DNA of 64,000 bases, from positions 124,001 through 188,000 of the forward strand of contig NZ_JAHFZZ010000002.1 in NCBI RefSeq assembly GCF_018603905.1, read 5' to 3'. Origin of the DNA: Nonomuraea sp. NEAU-A123. GTDB lineage: Bacteria > Actinomycetota > Actinomycetes > Streptosporangiales > Streptosporangiaceae. Shown piece by piece: positions 44,589 through 53,213 of the stretch (positions are counted from its first letter, which is position 1; each line of letters opens with the position of its first letter). The notes beneath the pieces are model-generated. The model did not search any database and was not told the origin of the DNA. It saw only the letters and a program-made list of their open reading frames with translations. Made by a program: the position numbers and the translations under genes.

Positions 44589-45730
44589 ACGAATCGCTGC
44601 TGCGGGAGTTGGTGCCCGCGGTGATCGGTGTTCTCGTCCGTCGCGGAGCCGACTTCGCGGCGGCCGAGGACGCCGTGCAGGACGCCCTGGTCGAGGCCGT
44701 GCGTGTGTGGCCGGACGACCCGCCGCGGGACCCCAAGGGCTGGCTGGTCACCGTGGCCTGGCGTAAGTTCCTCGACGTCACCCGCGCCGATACCTCCCGA
44801 CGGCACCGCGAGGTACGCGTCGAGACCGAGCCGCTGCCCGGCCCGGGCGAGGCGGTGGACGACGCGCTCCAGCTGTACTTCCTGTGCGCGCACCCGTCCC
44901 TGACACCGGCTTCGGCCGTCGCGCTCACGCTGCGCGCGGTCGGCGGCCTGACCACGCGTCAGATCGCGCAGGCCTACCTCGTGCCGGAGGCGACCATGGC
45001 CCAGCGGATCAGCAGGGCCAAGCGGACCGTCTCGGACGTCCGGTTCAACCAGCCCGGCGACGTCGCCACGGTGCTGCGCGTGCTGTACCTGGTCTTCAAC
45101 GAGGGCTACTCCGGCGACGTCGACCTGGTCGGCGAGGCGATCCGGCTCACTCGCCAGCTAGCGGTCAAGACCAAGCATGAGGAGGTCGCGGGCCTGCTCG
45201 CGCTCATGCTGCTCCACCACGCCCGGCGCCCGGCACGGACCGGCCCCGACGGCAGGCTCGTGCCTCTTGCCGAGCAGGACCGCAGCCTGTGGAACACCCG
45301 CCTGATCGCCGAGGGCGTCGACGTGCTCCAGACAGCTCTCGCCCGCGACCGCCTGGGCGAGTTCCAGGCCCAAGCCGCCATCGCCGCGCTGCACGCCGAC
45401 GCCCAAACGGCCGAGGAGACCGACTGGGTGCAGATCGTCGAGTGGTACGACGAACTGGTGCGCATCACCGACAGCCCGGTGGCCCGCCTCAACCGGGCCG
45501 TCGCGGTCGGCGAGGCCGACGGCCCACGGGCCGGCTTGGCCGCCTTGGCGGAGCTCGACCCCGCCCTGCCCCGCCACACCGCCGTCGCGGCGTACCTCCA
45601 CGAGCGTGACGGTGACCCGGTGACCGCGGCACGGCTCTACGCCGAAGCCGCCCGAGCGGCGCTCAGCCTCCCCGAACGCGACCACCTCACGCGACAGGCC
45701 GCACGGCTCAACGCGCGGCTACGCAGTTGA
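44585..45730 (+). CDS. RNA polymerase sigma factor, ECF42 group
   Basis: A 381-aa extracytoplasmic-function sigma factor. Sigma2: GADFAAAEDAVQDALVEAVR; PKGWLVTVAWRKFLDVTRAD; sigma4: TLRAVGGLTTRQIAQAYLVP, EATMAQRISRAKRTV. A long C-terminal TPR/DUF6596 region (about 185-375: VLRVLYLVFNEGYSGDVDL, LNRAVAVGEADGPRAGL) replaces an anti-sigma factor. This is the layout of ECF42, activated through the tail by an unknown signal. It should direct transcription of the DGPF gene and perhaps PPOX/VOC genes. Confidence 0.93.
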   Translation: MNESLLRELVPAVIGVLVRRGADFAAAEDAVQDALVEAVRVWPDDPPRDPKGWLVTVAWRKFLDVTRADTSRRHREVRVETEPLPGPGEAVDDALQLYFLCAHPSLTPASAVALTLRAVGGLTTRQIAQAYLVPEATMAQRISRAKRTVSDVRFNQPGDVATVLRVLYLVFNEGYSGDVDLVGEAIRLTRQLAVKTKHEEVAGLLALMLLHHARRPARTGPDGRLVPLAEQDRSLWNTRLIAEGVDVLQTALARDRLGEFQAQAAIAALHADAQTAEETDWVQIVEWYDELVRITDSPVARLNRAVAVGEADGPRAGLAALAELDPALPRHTAVAAYLHERDGDPVTAARLYAEAARAALSLPERDHLTRQAARLNARLRS

Positions 45731-45772
45731 ACGGCGGCAGCGCAATGGCGAGCGGCTCCCGTAGCGAGGCCC

Positions 45773-46732
45773 CTAGCCCGCGCGGTTGCGGCGGTACTGG
45801 GACGGCGAGAGGCCGTACTGGGCCACGAACGCCTGCCGCAGGCTCTCCGCCGAGCCGAACCCGCACCGTGCCGCCACCTCCGCCGCGGACAACGACGACG
45901 ACGTGAGCAACTGCGCGGCGGCCTCGGTGCGGGCCTGTCTGACGTATCGGCCGGGAGTCAGGTCGAGGTGTTCCAGGCAGAGGCGGGTCAGGTGCCGCTC
46001 GCTGATGTTCAGCCGGGCGGCCAGCGCCGCCGCGCTCAGGTCGCCGTCGAGATGGCCGGTGACATAGTCGACGATCTTTCGCATCAGGGGGTGCTCGGGC
46101 GGGGGCGCCACCACGAACATGCTCATCTGCGCCTGGTCGCCCGGCCGCTGCAGGTATGTCACCACACCGCGGGCCACGGTACGCGCCAGCGTCGAGCCGT
46201 GATCCTCCTCGACGAAGGCCAGCGTCAGGTCGAGTGCGCTGGTGACGCCCGCCGCGGTGGACACCTTCCCCTCCCTGATAAAAATGGGGCAGGGGTCCAC
46301 GGTCACCCCGGGATGCCGGGCCGCCAGCGTGCCCGCGTACCTCCAGTGGGTGGTGGCGCGCCGCCCCTCCAGCAGGCCCGCGGCGGCCAGCACGCTCGCG
46401 CCCGTACACACGGAGGCGACCCGTCTGCTCACCTCGGCCAGGCGGCGGACGTGCCCGACCAGCCGCCGGTCGCCGGCCGCCTCCTCGTGCCCGACGCCGC
46501 CGGAGACCACCAGGGTGTCGAGCGGGCCGGTGATGCGCTCGATGGTGTCCTGGCTGCGCAGCATGAGACCCGAGTCGCAGACCAGGTCGTTGCCGCCGGG
46601 AGTGGCGAGGGCGACGTGGTAGCGGGGGGTGGCGCCGAGAAGGTTGGCCATGTAGAGCGCCGTGGTCACGCAGGCGATGTCGAGTAACTCCGAGTGCGGG
46701 TATCCGACGACAACGGTCAGCCGCTCATCCAT
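45773..46732 (-). CDS. GlxA-type AraC regulator with DJ-1/PfpI domain
   Basis: About 319 aa. N-terminal DJ-1/PfpI-like half: LTVVVGYPHSELLDIACVTT, LDTLVVSGGVGHEEAAGD, and the elbow RRVASVCTGASVLAAAGLL with Cys. C-terminal AraC domain: ISERHLTRLCLEHLDLTPGRYVRQAR and RCGFGSAESLRQAFVAQYGLSPSQYRR. Start ATG 46730-46732; ATG 46744 is possible. Such activators respond to amino-group metabolites; the target here is unknown. Convergent with the sigma factor. Confidence 0.9.
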   Translation of the reverse strand: MDERLTVVVGYPHSELLDIACVTTALYMANLLGATPRYHVALATPGGNDLVCDSGLMLRSQDTIERITGPLDTLVVSGGVGHEEAAGDRRLVGHVRRLAEVSRRVASVCTGASVLAAAGLLEGRRATTHWRYAGTLAARHPGVTVDPCPIFIREGKVSTAAGVTSALDLTLAFVEEDHGSTLARTVARGVVTYLQRPGDQAQMSMFVVAPPPEHPLMRKIVDYVTGHLDGDLSAAALAARLNISERHLTRLCLEHLDLTPGRYVRQARTEAAAQLLTSSSLSAAEVAARCGFGSAESLRQAFVAQYGLSPSQYRRNRAG

Positions 46733-46854
46733 CGGGTGAACCATCCCTCTTCGAGGACAGACACGAAACTCGAGTTTATCGACCCGATCGCCCTCGCCGC
46801 CGCTCCATTGCACCCATGGTCGCGCCCACTCTGCGGATCCTTTTCGCTGGATGG

Positions 46855-47150
46855 TCAGGTGGAGCCCAGTGATATCGCGGCCGGCCCGCTCGAGCGAGCC
46901 GGCCGAAGGCGTCGGGTCGCAATGGCCGCCCACGCCACCGCGAAGGTCGCGGGGACGATCCCGGCCACGAACGCGGCGTCGAGCCAGCGAAGGCCGCCCA
47001 TGAGCGGCAGATGGTCGGCGATTACGGCGGCGGTGTCGGTGAACGGATCCCCGCCCTCGACCGGGCTGAGCAGGTAATTCACGGCCTGGGCGAGCATGGA
47101 CAGCGGTGCGAGCACCGCGAGCAGGAGCCGCCAGAAGCAGCTGTTCCCGG
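46855..47150 (-). pseudogene. membrane protein, truncated N-terminus
   Basis: The leftward frame has FWRLLLAVLAPLSMLAQAVN, GDPFTDTAAVIADHLPLMGG and FVAGIVPATFAVAWAAIATR: three hydrophobic segments ending in a short basic tail and stop at 46855. No start belongs to it; upstream sequence is the histidine kinase remnant in the other direction. Confidence 0.5.
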
Positions 47151-47239
47151 ACGGACGGCCGCTGTCGCCCAGGTGGCGGCCACTGGTCGCGGTGACCGTC
47201 GCGCTGCTCGTCGTTTCGCCCGCGCTGATCCTGGAGCCG

Positions 47240-47721
47240 GGCGCGATCGCACGGGAGCCGATCGCCGACCGCAGTCCGCTGCTGCCGACATCCGCCGTCT
47301 CGTCTACGACCTGCGCCCACCTGACCTTGATGAGCTCGGCCTCGTCGGCGGACTGCGCCAGCACGCCGAGCAGTCCTGGCGGCGCGAGGGCGCGGACTTC
47401 ATCGTCACCGTCGACGCCCCCGACCCGTTGCCGCCGCTGCCGGCCGCGGTCGAGGTGGCCGCCTACCGCATCGCCACCGAAGCCGTCACCATCACCCTGC
47501 GCCATGGGCGGGCCGGTACTTGCCGGATCTCGCTGCGCCTGGACGGTGCTCTGCATCTGGAGGTACGCGACGACGGCAATCCAGACGACGCGCCGTGGCG
47601 CCACGGCGTCGGCATCCGGTCCATGCATGAGCGCGCGGGGGAGCTCGGTGGCAGGCTCACCGCAGGTCCCACCGACCAGGGCGGCCGGGTTCACGCGATA
47701 CTCCCTTTGGAGCGGACATGA
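47240..47721 (+). pseudogene. NarL-type sensor histidine kinase, C-terminal remnant
   Basis: The rightward frame reads ADIRRLVYDLRPPDLDELGL, VAAYRIATEAVTITLRHGRA (N-box, Asn replaced), LHLEVRDDGNPDD (D-box) and GVGIRSMHERAGELGG (G-box). The sensor part and the phosphoacceptor His helix are missing. Its stop region overlaps the response regulator start by four bases, conserving the original operon order. Confidence 0.7.
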
Positions 47722-48340
47722 GCGATACAGACCGCATCCGGGTGGTCATCGTCGACGACCATCCCCTGATGCGCGATGGGCTGCGGGCGCTGGTCGCGTC
47801 TTTGGACGATGTCGAGGTGGTGGGTGAAGCCGGGGACGGCGAGAGCGCTCGCCGGGAGGCGCTGCTGACCGGCCCTGATGTTGTGGTCATGGACCTGCAC
47901 ATGCCGGCACCAACGGCGTGGACGCGACCCGCGCCATCCTGCGCGACGCTCCCGGCACCCGGGTGCTGGTGCTCACTATGTTCGAGGACGACGCGTCGGT
48001 GTTCGCCGCCATGCGCGCGGGCGTCTCCGGCTACTTGATCAAAGGCGCTCAGCAGGACGAGATCGTCCGGGCGATCCGATCCGTCGCCACCTGGCCGGGC
48101 CATCTTCGGCCCCAGCGTCGCCCGCAAGATCATCGACTTCTTCGCCGGCGGCCACCAGCCCGCTCCCGCCGAGGAGCCCTTTCCCGAACTCACCGCCCGG
48201 GAAAGGGAAATGCTGGACCTCATCGCCGGCGGCCTCGCCAACCCCGCCAGGCCGGCCTCGGCACGGTCGCAGACCGCGCCGAGGCCATCGTCCGCGCCCG
48301 TCAGGCCGGCCTCGGCACCAAGACGCGGCAGGGGGACACG
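47718..48340 (+). pseudogene. NarL/LuxR-type response regulator, frameshifted
   Basis: Starts well: IRVVIVDDHPLMRDGLRALV, VVVMDLHMP with the phosphoacceptor Asp, then a one-base loss near 47907 shifts the frame. GVDATRAILRDAPG, VLVLTMFEDDASVFAAMRAG and GYLIKGAQQDEIVRAI follow in frame 2. A second shift near 48100 leads to ARKIIDFFAGG and PELTAREREMLDLIAGGLAN. The LuxR recognition helix is deleted and ADRAEAIVRARQAGLG follows. Two copies of a 17-base repeat (48248-48264, 48302-48318) mark the deletion area. Confidence 0.8.
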
Positions 48341-48370
48341 CGCCGAACTGAGGATCCGCGACCCGCGCTT

Positions 48371-49567
48371 CTACAGGAGCGGAAGGCGGCGCACCCCGGT
48401 CATGGTCGGCGTGGGCATGAACTGCACGGGGTCCTCCGGATCGGTGCGCAGGGGATCGAACCGGTCGAGCAGGATGTTCAGCGCGACCCGCCCCTCCAGC
48501 CGGGCCAGGGGGGCGCCGAGGCAGAAGTGGATGCCGCGGCCGAACGCGAGATGCGGGTTGGGGTCGCGATCGGGATCGAACACCTCGGGGTCCGGGAACT
48601 GCCGGGGGTCCCGGTTGGCCATGGCGAGCCAGCACATGACGATCTGATCGGCCGGTATCGTCACCCCGCCGAGCTCGACCTCGCGCATGGTGGCGCGGCC
48701 GAGGGCGGCGAACGGGGTGAGGAGCCGGAGTGACTCCTCGATGACGGCCGGGATCGATGCGCGGTCGGCGCGTACCTTGTCCTGCTGGGCAGGGAAGGCG
48801 TCCAGGCACAGCACCGTGTTGCCGAGCAGCATCGTCGTGGTGATGTGCCCGGCCAGCAGGAGCACGATCGCGAAGTTGACCACCTGGTCGTCGGGCAGGC
48901 GCTCGCCGTCCACTTCGGCCTCGACCAGCCTGGTGAGCAGGTCGGCGCGCGGCTGCCGGCGGCGTTCGGCGGCGTGGCCGGCGAGGTAGTCGCTCATCTC
49001 CCGCCACGGCTTCATCGTGGCTTCGAGGGTCGCGTTCCGCTCTTCGGCGGACTGGTTGATCGAGACCTTGGCGTCACGTTGGAACAGCGCATCCGCCCAC
49101 CGCTTGAACAGAGCGCGATCACCGCTGGGCACCCCCAGCAGCTCGGCGATGACGATGACCGGCAGCGGATAGGCCAGATCGCTCACCAGCTCGAACCGCT
49201 CGCGCTCCCGCGCCGCGTCGAGCAGTTCGTGGGTGATCGCGGCGATCCGCGGTTCGAGATCCGCGACGACCTTGCGGGTGAACGCGTTGCTGACCAGCTT
49301 GCGCAGCTTGCCGTGCTCCGGCGGGTCGATCTGGGTGATGAAGCCTTCGAGCGAAAAGCCCTCCTCCGGCATCATGCCCTTGGGGATCACGCGCATCGTG
49401 TCGGAGGAGAAGGTCGCGGGGTCGCCGATGACCTCCTGCAGCTCCGGGTAACCGTAGACGTTCCACATCCCGGCTTGGGCGTCGAATTCGACGGGCGGGC
49501 CCGATCGGGGCCCGTGCAGCCAGAAGTGTTGCTTCGGGATGTCGTACCGCTCGACGATGTCGGCCAT
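48371..49567 (-). CDS. cytochrome P450
   Basis: A 398-aa class I bacterial P450. I helix LLLAGHITTTMLLGN, K helix EESLRLL, PERF region FDPDRDPNPHLAFG and heme loop FGRGIHFCLGAPLAR with the Cys ligand are all intact. AAGGAGAGG lies just ahead of the ATG. It follows the MarR-type gene by 40 bases in the same direction, so the two form an operon. Needs ferredoxin and reductase from elsewhere. Likely substrates are small hydrophobic compounds; not predictable. Confidence 0.93.
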   Translation of the reverse strand: MADIVERYDIPKQHFWLHGPRSGPPVEFDAQAGMWNVYGYPELQEVIGDPATFSSDTMRVIPKGMMPEEGFSLEGFITQIDPPEHGKLRKLVSNAFTRKVVADLEPRIAAITHELLDAARERERFELVSDLAYPLPVIVIAELLGVPSGDRALFKRWADALFQRDAKVSINQSAEERNATLEATMKPWREMSDYLAGHAAERRRQPRADLLTRLVEAEVDGERLPDDQVVNFAIVLLLAGHITTTMLLGNTVLCLDAFPAQQDKVRADRASIPAVIEESLRLLTPFAALGRATMREVELGGVTIPADQIVMCWLAMANRDPRQFPDPEVFDPDRDPNPHLAFGRGIHFCLGAPLARLEGRVALNILLDRFDPLRTDPEDPVQFMPTPTMTGVRRLPLL

Positions 49568-49607
49568 CGCCTCTCCTTGGTTGAGGATCTCTCTGTCGAG
49601 ATGTACG

Positions 49608-50069
49608 TCAGGACGACTCTTTGCGGTATTCCTCCCAGCGCTGAAGCATCTCCTCGGAGTCCCGCAGGATGAAGGCGAAGAACTCGCGGGTGTCCTCCAC
49701 CCGGGCGCGCCGCTCGGGCAGGCCCTCGGCGAGGATGGACAGCCCGAAGTCCAGCGTGTCCAGGCTCATCCGCACGCCGGCGAGCTGGACCTGCATGACC
49801 TGCGCCCATCCGCCGCCGGTCATCCGGTAGCGGTGCTCGCGGCTTGAGGTGGGCACGCGCTCGATCATCCCGCCCACCTCAAGCTGCCTGGCGACCGTGC
49901 TGACCGCGGTCTTGCTCACGTCGAGCTCCGCCGCCAGGTCGGTGAGCGACCGGTCGGGCGGGTCGCAGATCATCAGCCACGCGTACAGGCGGCCCATCGT
50001 GCGCGTCCCGCCCAGACGCTCCATGACCAGCCCCATCCGATCGACGAACTCACTCTCCGGAGGCTCCAC
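49608..50069 (-). CDS. GbsR/MarR-type regulator of the P450
   Basis: About 153 aa. SEFVDRMGLVMERLGGTRTM, GRLYAWLMICDPPDRSLTDL, AAELDVSKTAVSTVARQLEVGGMIERVP is the winged helix of the GbsR/MarR group. GTG 50069 has GGAG nine bases upstream; an upstream TTG at 50096 would fall in the palindrome at 50091-50110 and is less likely. The palindrome position implies autoregulation together with the P450. Confidence 0.85.
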   Translation of the reverse strand: MEPPESEFVDRMGLVMERLGGTRTMGRLYAWLMICDPPDRSLTDLAAELDVSKTAVSTVARQLEVGGMIERVPTSSREHRYRMTGGGWAQVMQVQLAGVRMSLDTLDFGLSILAEGLPERRARVEDTREFFAFILRDSEEMLQRWEEYRKESS

Positions 50070-50090
50070 TGGCGTCAACTCCGCAATTAT

Positions 50091-50110
50091 CGTCAAGTAC
50101 GTACTTTACG
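50091..50110. promoter_or_regulatory. 20-base palindrome upstream of marR-P450
   Basis: CGTCAAGTACGTACTTTACG: ten-base arms with one mismatch and a perfect AAGTACGTACTT core. It is 22 bases from the GTG start of the MarR-type gene. Confidence 0.7.
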
Positions 50111-50154
50111 AAGCGTACATTGCGGGCCGGGAGGCGTGAAGAGCCGTGCGGCGA

Positions 50155-50877
50155 CTAGGCCGTTGATGGGAGGGCCGCGGCGATGCAGTCGAGGACGCGC
50201 TGGAGCCCGTAGCGGAACTGGTCGTCGCGGCTCAGGTGCGGCTGGCGCGCCTCCATCACGATCTTGGTGAAGATCGGGTATTCCCCGCTCTTCACCAGCC
50301 GCTCGACATACGAGTGGCTCCGCGCCATCCACTCCGACTCGCTGAGCCCGCTGCGGCGGATTTCCTTGGCCGAGCTGATCTCCTCGCGGACGGTGCCCTC
50401 GACGTAGCCGGCCAGCAAGGCCATGAGGCCGAGGTTCTCGTCGATGGCGACGTGAGCGTCGAGCACTCCCATCAGCCGTTCGATCAAGAGCAACTGGTTG
50501 GGGCCGAAGCTGGGGAGTGACCGCTGCACGGTGGCGATCCATGGGTGCCTCAGCCACATGGCCCGCAGCCCGTCGGCGTAGCGGGTCAGGTCGGCGCGCC
50601 AGTCGCCCGAGGGCATGCCCGTGACGTCGATCTCGCCCATCAGCCGGTCGGCCATGAGCTCGACCAGGTTGTCGCGGCTCGGGACGTACCGGTAGAGGGA
50701 CATCGCACCGGCGCCGATCTCGGCCGCGATCCGCCGCATGGTGGCGACCTCCAGCCCCTCGGCGTCGGCGATCCGGATCGCCGCCTCGGTGATCTGCGCG
50801 CGGCTGTAGGCCGGCTTCGGCCCGCGGGCCGGGCGCTCGGGTCGCATCCAGATGTTCACGTACTCGGCGTCGGTCAC
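50155..50877 (-). CDS. TetR-family repressor of the ABC exporter
   Basis: A 240-aa protein. HTH at residues about 25-70: RAQITEAAIRIADAEGLEVA, MRRIAAEIGAGAMSLYRYVPSRDNLV. C-terminal TetR_C-like domain with WLRHPWIATVQRSLPSFGPN. GTG start. It is divergent from the DrrA-like gene with two 19-base repeats in the 87-base gap, the expected control site. Confidence 0.9.
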   Translation of the reverse strand: MTDAEYVNIWMRPERPARGPKPAYSRAQITEAAIRIADAEGLEVATMRRIAAEIGAGAMSLYRYVPSRDNLVELMADRLMGEIDVTGMPSGDWRADLTRYADGLRAMWLRHPWIATVQRSLPSFGPNQLLLIERLMGVLDAHVAIDENLGLMALLAGYVEGTVREEISSAKEIRRSGLSESEWMARSHSYVERLVKSGEYPIFTKIVMEARQPHLSRDDQFRYGLQRVLDCIAAALPSTA

Positions 50878-50895
50878 CGTTCCACCCCCCTAGTT

Positions 50896-50955
50896 GCGTA
50901 CATGGTACCCAGTAACTTAGTCTGACCGTCATTACCGCGTACAACGTACCCAGTG
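50896..50955. promoter_or_regulatory. two near-identical operator repeats, TetR/ABC gap
   Basis: GCGTACATGGTACCCAGTA (50896-50914) and GCGTACAACGTACCCAGTG (50937-50955) are 16/19 identical direct repeats, 41 bases apart. Each contains GTAC twice. They frame the divergent start regions. Confidence 0.65.
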
Positions 50956-50964
50956 GAGGGATTC

Positions 50965-51909
50965 ATGGCGGATCCGATCGTGATCGCCGAGGGGCTGCAC
51001 AAGTCCTTCGGCGACACACAAGCGCTGCGAGGTCTGGACCTGAGCGTGCCGAAAGGAACGGTCTGCGGCGTGCTCGGGCCGAACGGCGCGGGGAAGACGA
51101 CCGTGGTGCGCATCCTGGCGACCCTGTCCGATCCCGATGCCGGGTACGCCCGCATCGCCGGATATGACGTCGTCCGCGAGGCCGGCCAGGTGCGGGCCAG
51201 GATCGGGCTCGCGGGCCAGTACGCCGCCGTGGACGAGAAGCTCACCGGCCGTGGCAACCTGCGCATGTTCGGGCGCCTCTATCACCTGTCCCGGCGCGAG
51301 GCGCACCGGCGGGCCGACGAGCTGCTCGACCGCTTCGGCCTGATGGAGGCCGCCGATCGTCAGGTCGCCGGCTACTCCGGCGGCATGCGGCGCCGCCTCG
51401 ACCTGATCACCAGCCTCATCCTGCGCCCCGAGGTGCTCTTCCTGGACGAGCCGACCACCGGCCTGGACCCGCGCAGCCGCGGCGAGATCTGGGACAGCCT
51501 CCGCGAACTGGTGGCGGACGGCACCACGGTGCTGCTCACCACGCAGTATCTGGACGAGGCCGACCAGTTGGCCGACGACATCGCCGTCATCGACCACGGG
51601 CAGGTGATCGCCACGGGCACGCCCGACGAGCTGAAGGCCACGATCGGGGACCGCCTCGACGTCGTTCTCGAAGACCCCGCCGCGCTGGGTCCGGCGGCCA
51701 CCACGCTGAACGCCCTGGCCGGGACCGATCCCACGAAGACGGGCGCCGACCAGCTCAGCGTCGCCCTGCCCGGCGGCGGTTTCCGGCTCGCCGACATCGT
51801 GCGCGAGCTCGACCGCGCCGGGGTCGCCGCGGCCGACGTGAGGCTGCGCCGCCCCACCCTTGACGAGGTGTTCCTGCGCCTCACCGACCGGAAGGAGACT
51901 GTCCGATGA
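50965..51909 (+). CDS. ABC transporter ATP-binding protein, DrrA type
   Basis: A 314-aa ATPase. Walker A LGPNGAGKTTVVRIL, Q loop GLAGQYAAVDEKLTGRGNL, signature YSGGMRRRLDL, Walker B VLFLDEPTTGLDP and switch His TTQYLDEADQLA. The C-terminal extension with FRLADIVRELDRAGV is that of DrrA daunorubicin-exporter ATPases. GGAGGG precedes ATG. Forms an ATGA-overlap operon with the permease. Exports an unknown drug; induction by the divergent TetR is inferred. Confidence 0.92.
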   Translation: MADPIVIAEGLHKSFGDTQALRGLDLSVPKGTVCGVLGPNGAGKTTVVRILATLSDPDAGYARIAGYDVVREAGQVRARIGLAGQYAAVDEKLTGRGNLRMFGRLYHLSRREAHRRADELLDRFGLMEAADRQVAGYSGGMRRRLDLITSLILRPEVLFLDEPTTGLDPRSRGEIWDSLRELVADGTTVLLTTQYLDEADQLADDIAVIDHGQVIATGTPDELKATIGDRLDVVLEDPAALGPAATTLNALAGTDPTKTGADQLSVALPGGGFRLADIVRELDRAGVAAADVRLRRPTLDEVFLRLTDRKETVR

Positions 51910-52727
51910 CTGCCCTCACCCCGCCGCTGGGCCACCGCCTGCGCTGGACGTTCGCCGACGGTCTGACCCTGGTCGGCCGCGAGCTGGGACGGCTGCGGCA
52001 GAATCCCGGGGAACTCGTCGCCGCGCTGATCTTCCCGGTCATCATGGTGGTGCTGTTCGGGTACGTATTCGGCAGCGCGATCCAGGTGCCGGGCGGCGGC
52101 GACTACCGCGAGTACCTGATGCCCGGGCTGTTCTCGATGGTGACCTTCTCCGCGGTGATGGCGGTCATGACGCGGATGGCCACCGACGCCTCCCGCGGTG
52201 TGATGGACCGGTTCCGCTCCATGCCGATGGCGCGCTTGGCGGTGCCGTTCGGGCAGACCGGTGCCGACTCCCTGGTCGGCCTGCTGATGCTGGCCATCAT
52301 GGTGGGCGCGGGCCTGCTGGTGGGCTGGCAGCCGCACCACGGCCTGATCCCCACCGCCCAGGCGTTCCTGCTGATGATCGTGCTGCGGTACGCGCTGAGC
52401 TGGGTGGGCGTCTATGTGGGCCTGGCGGTGAAGAACGAGCAGGTCGCCGACGCGATGGTGCCGCTGTTCCTGCCGTTCACGATGCTGTCCAACGCCTTCG
52501 TCCCGACCGGCGGCATGCCGGGCTGGCTGCGTTTCCTGGCCGACTGGAACCCGGTGAGCGCGCTCACCGCCGCCACCCGGGAGCTGTTCGGCAATCCGGG
52601 CGTGACGTCCGGAGACGTGGCCTGGCCGCTCGCGCACCCGGTGACCGTCGTCCTGCTCTGGTCGGCCGCGCTGCTGCTGGTGTTCGTCCCGCTGTCACTC
52701 CGCGCCTACAAGCGGAGGGGACGGTGA
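51906..52727 (+). CDS. ABC-2 type permease, DrrB type
   Basis: A 273-aa membrane protein with six predicted segments: LVAALIFPVIMVVLFGYVFG, LFSMVTFSAVMAVMTRMATD, SLVGLLMLAIMVGAGLLVGW, FLLMIVLRYALSWVGVYVGL, DAMVPLFLPFTMLSNAFVPT and PVTVVLLWSAALLLVFVPLS. The EAA-like cytoplasmic RFRSMPMARLAVPFGQT follows segment 2. Start overlaps the ATPase stop by four bases. With the ATPase it forms the exporter. Confidence 0.9.
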   Translation: MTALTPPLGHRLRWTFADGLTLVGRELGRLRQNPGELVAALIFPVIMVVLFGYVFGSAIQVPGGGDYREYLMPGLFSMVTFSAVMAVMTRMATDASRGVMDRFRSMPMARLAVPFGQTGADSLVGLLMLAIMVGAGLLVGWQPHHGLIPTAQAFLLMIVLRYALSWVGVYVGLAVKNEQVADAMVPLFLPFTMLSNAFVPTGGMPGWLRFLADWNPVSALTAATRELFGNPGVTSGDVAWPLAHPVTVVLLWSAALLLVFVPLSLRAYKRRGR

Positions 52728-53152
52728 CGGTCCGGGCCGGTGGGTCGGACCACCGGCCGCCACCGGTCAGCGAAGACGACCGGGCTTCCCTCCCGCCGGA
52801 GAACGCGGGCACCACGTCCACGATCGCCGCCGTCAGCGGACGGATCCAGCGGCGCGGCGCATGGCGGGTACCTCGGGTCCTCAAGGTCGAGTCCGCACTC
52901 GCAAGGGTGCGTCTGGACCTGTCCCGGGCGGTGATCGAGTATCCGGTGGTCGACATCGAGTTGCGACTCGGCACCGGCGGGGCCGAGATCACGGTGCCTC
53001 GCGACGCGATCGTCGACCTCGAGGATCTGCGTACCGGGTGGAAGGATCCGCTCTACAAGGCCCGGCGGCCCTCCCGCCCCGGCGGGCCGAGGATCCGGAT
53101 CTCGGGGACCATGGGGTTGGGGCGGTTGAAGATCCGCCACGCGTGGCGGTAA
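52724..53152 (+). CDS. small protein coupled to the ABC exporter
   Basis: A 142-aa protein starting at GTG 52724, whose TGA-overlap with the permease (GTGA) makes it the third gene of the operon. After a polar head, residues about 45-142 hold RVLKVESALARVRLDLSRAV, YPVVDIELRLGTGGAEITVP and ISGTMGLGRLKIRH. These repeating beta strands recall the C-terminal domain of DUF1707/LiaF-like cell-envelope response proteins. No membrane segment. The role is unknown; co-occurrence with the exporter is the main clue. Confidence 0.6.
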   Translation: MTVRAGGSDHRPPPVSEDDRASLPPENAGTTSTIAAVSGRIQRRGAWRVPRVLKVESALARVRLDLSRAVIEYPVVDIELRLGTGGAEITVPRDAIVDLEDLRTGWKDPLYKARRPSRPGGPRIRISGTMGLGRLKIRHAWR

Positions 53153-53213
53153 GGACCCGTCGCCGGATCGCTACGGCCGTTCGCCGGCCGACCTCATCAC
53201 CTACGATGTCCGG

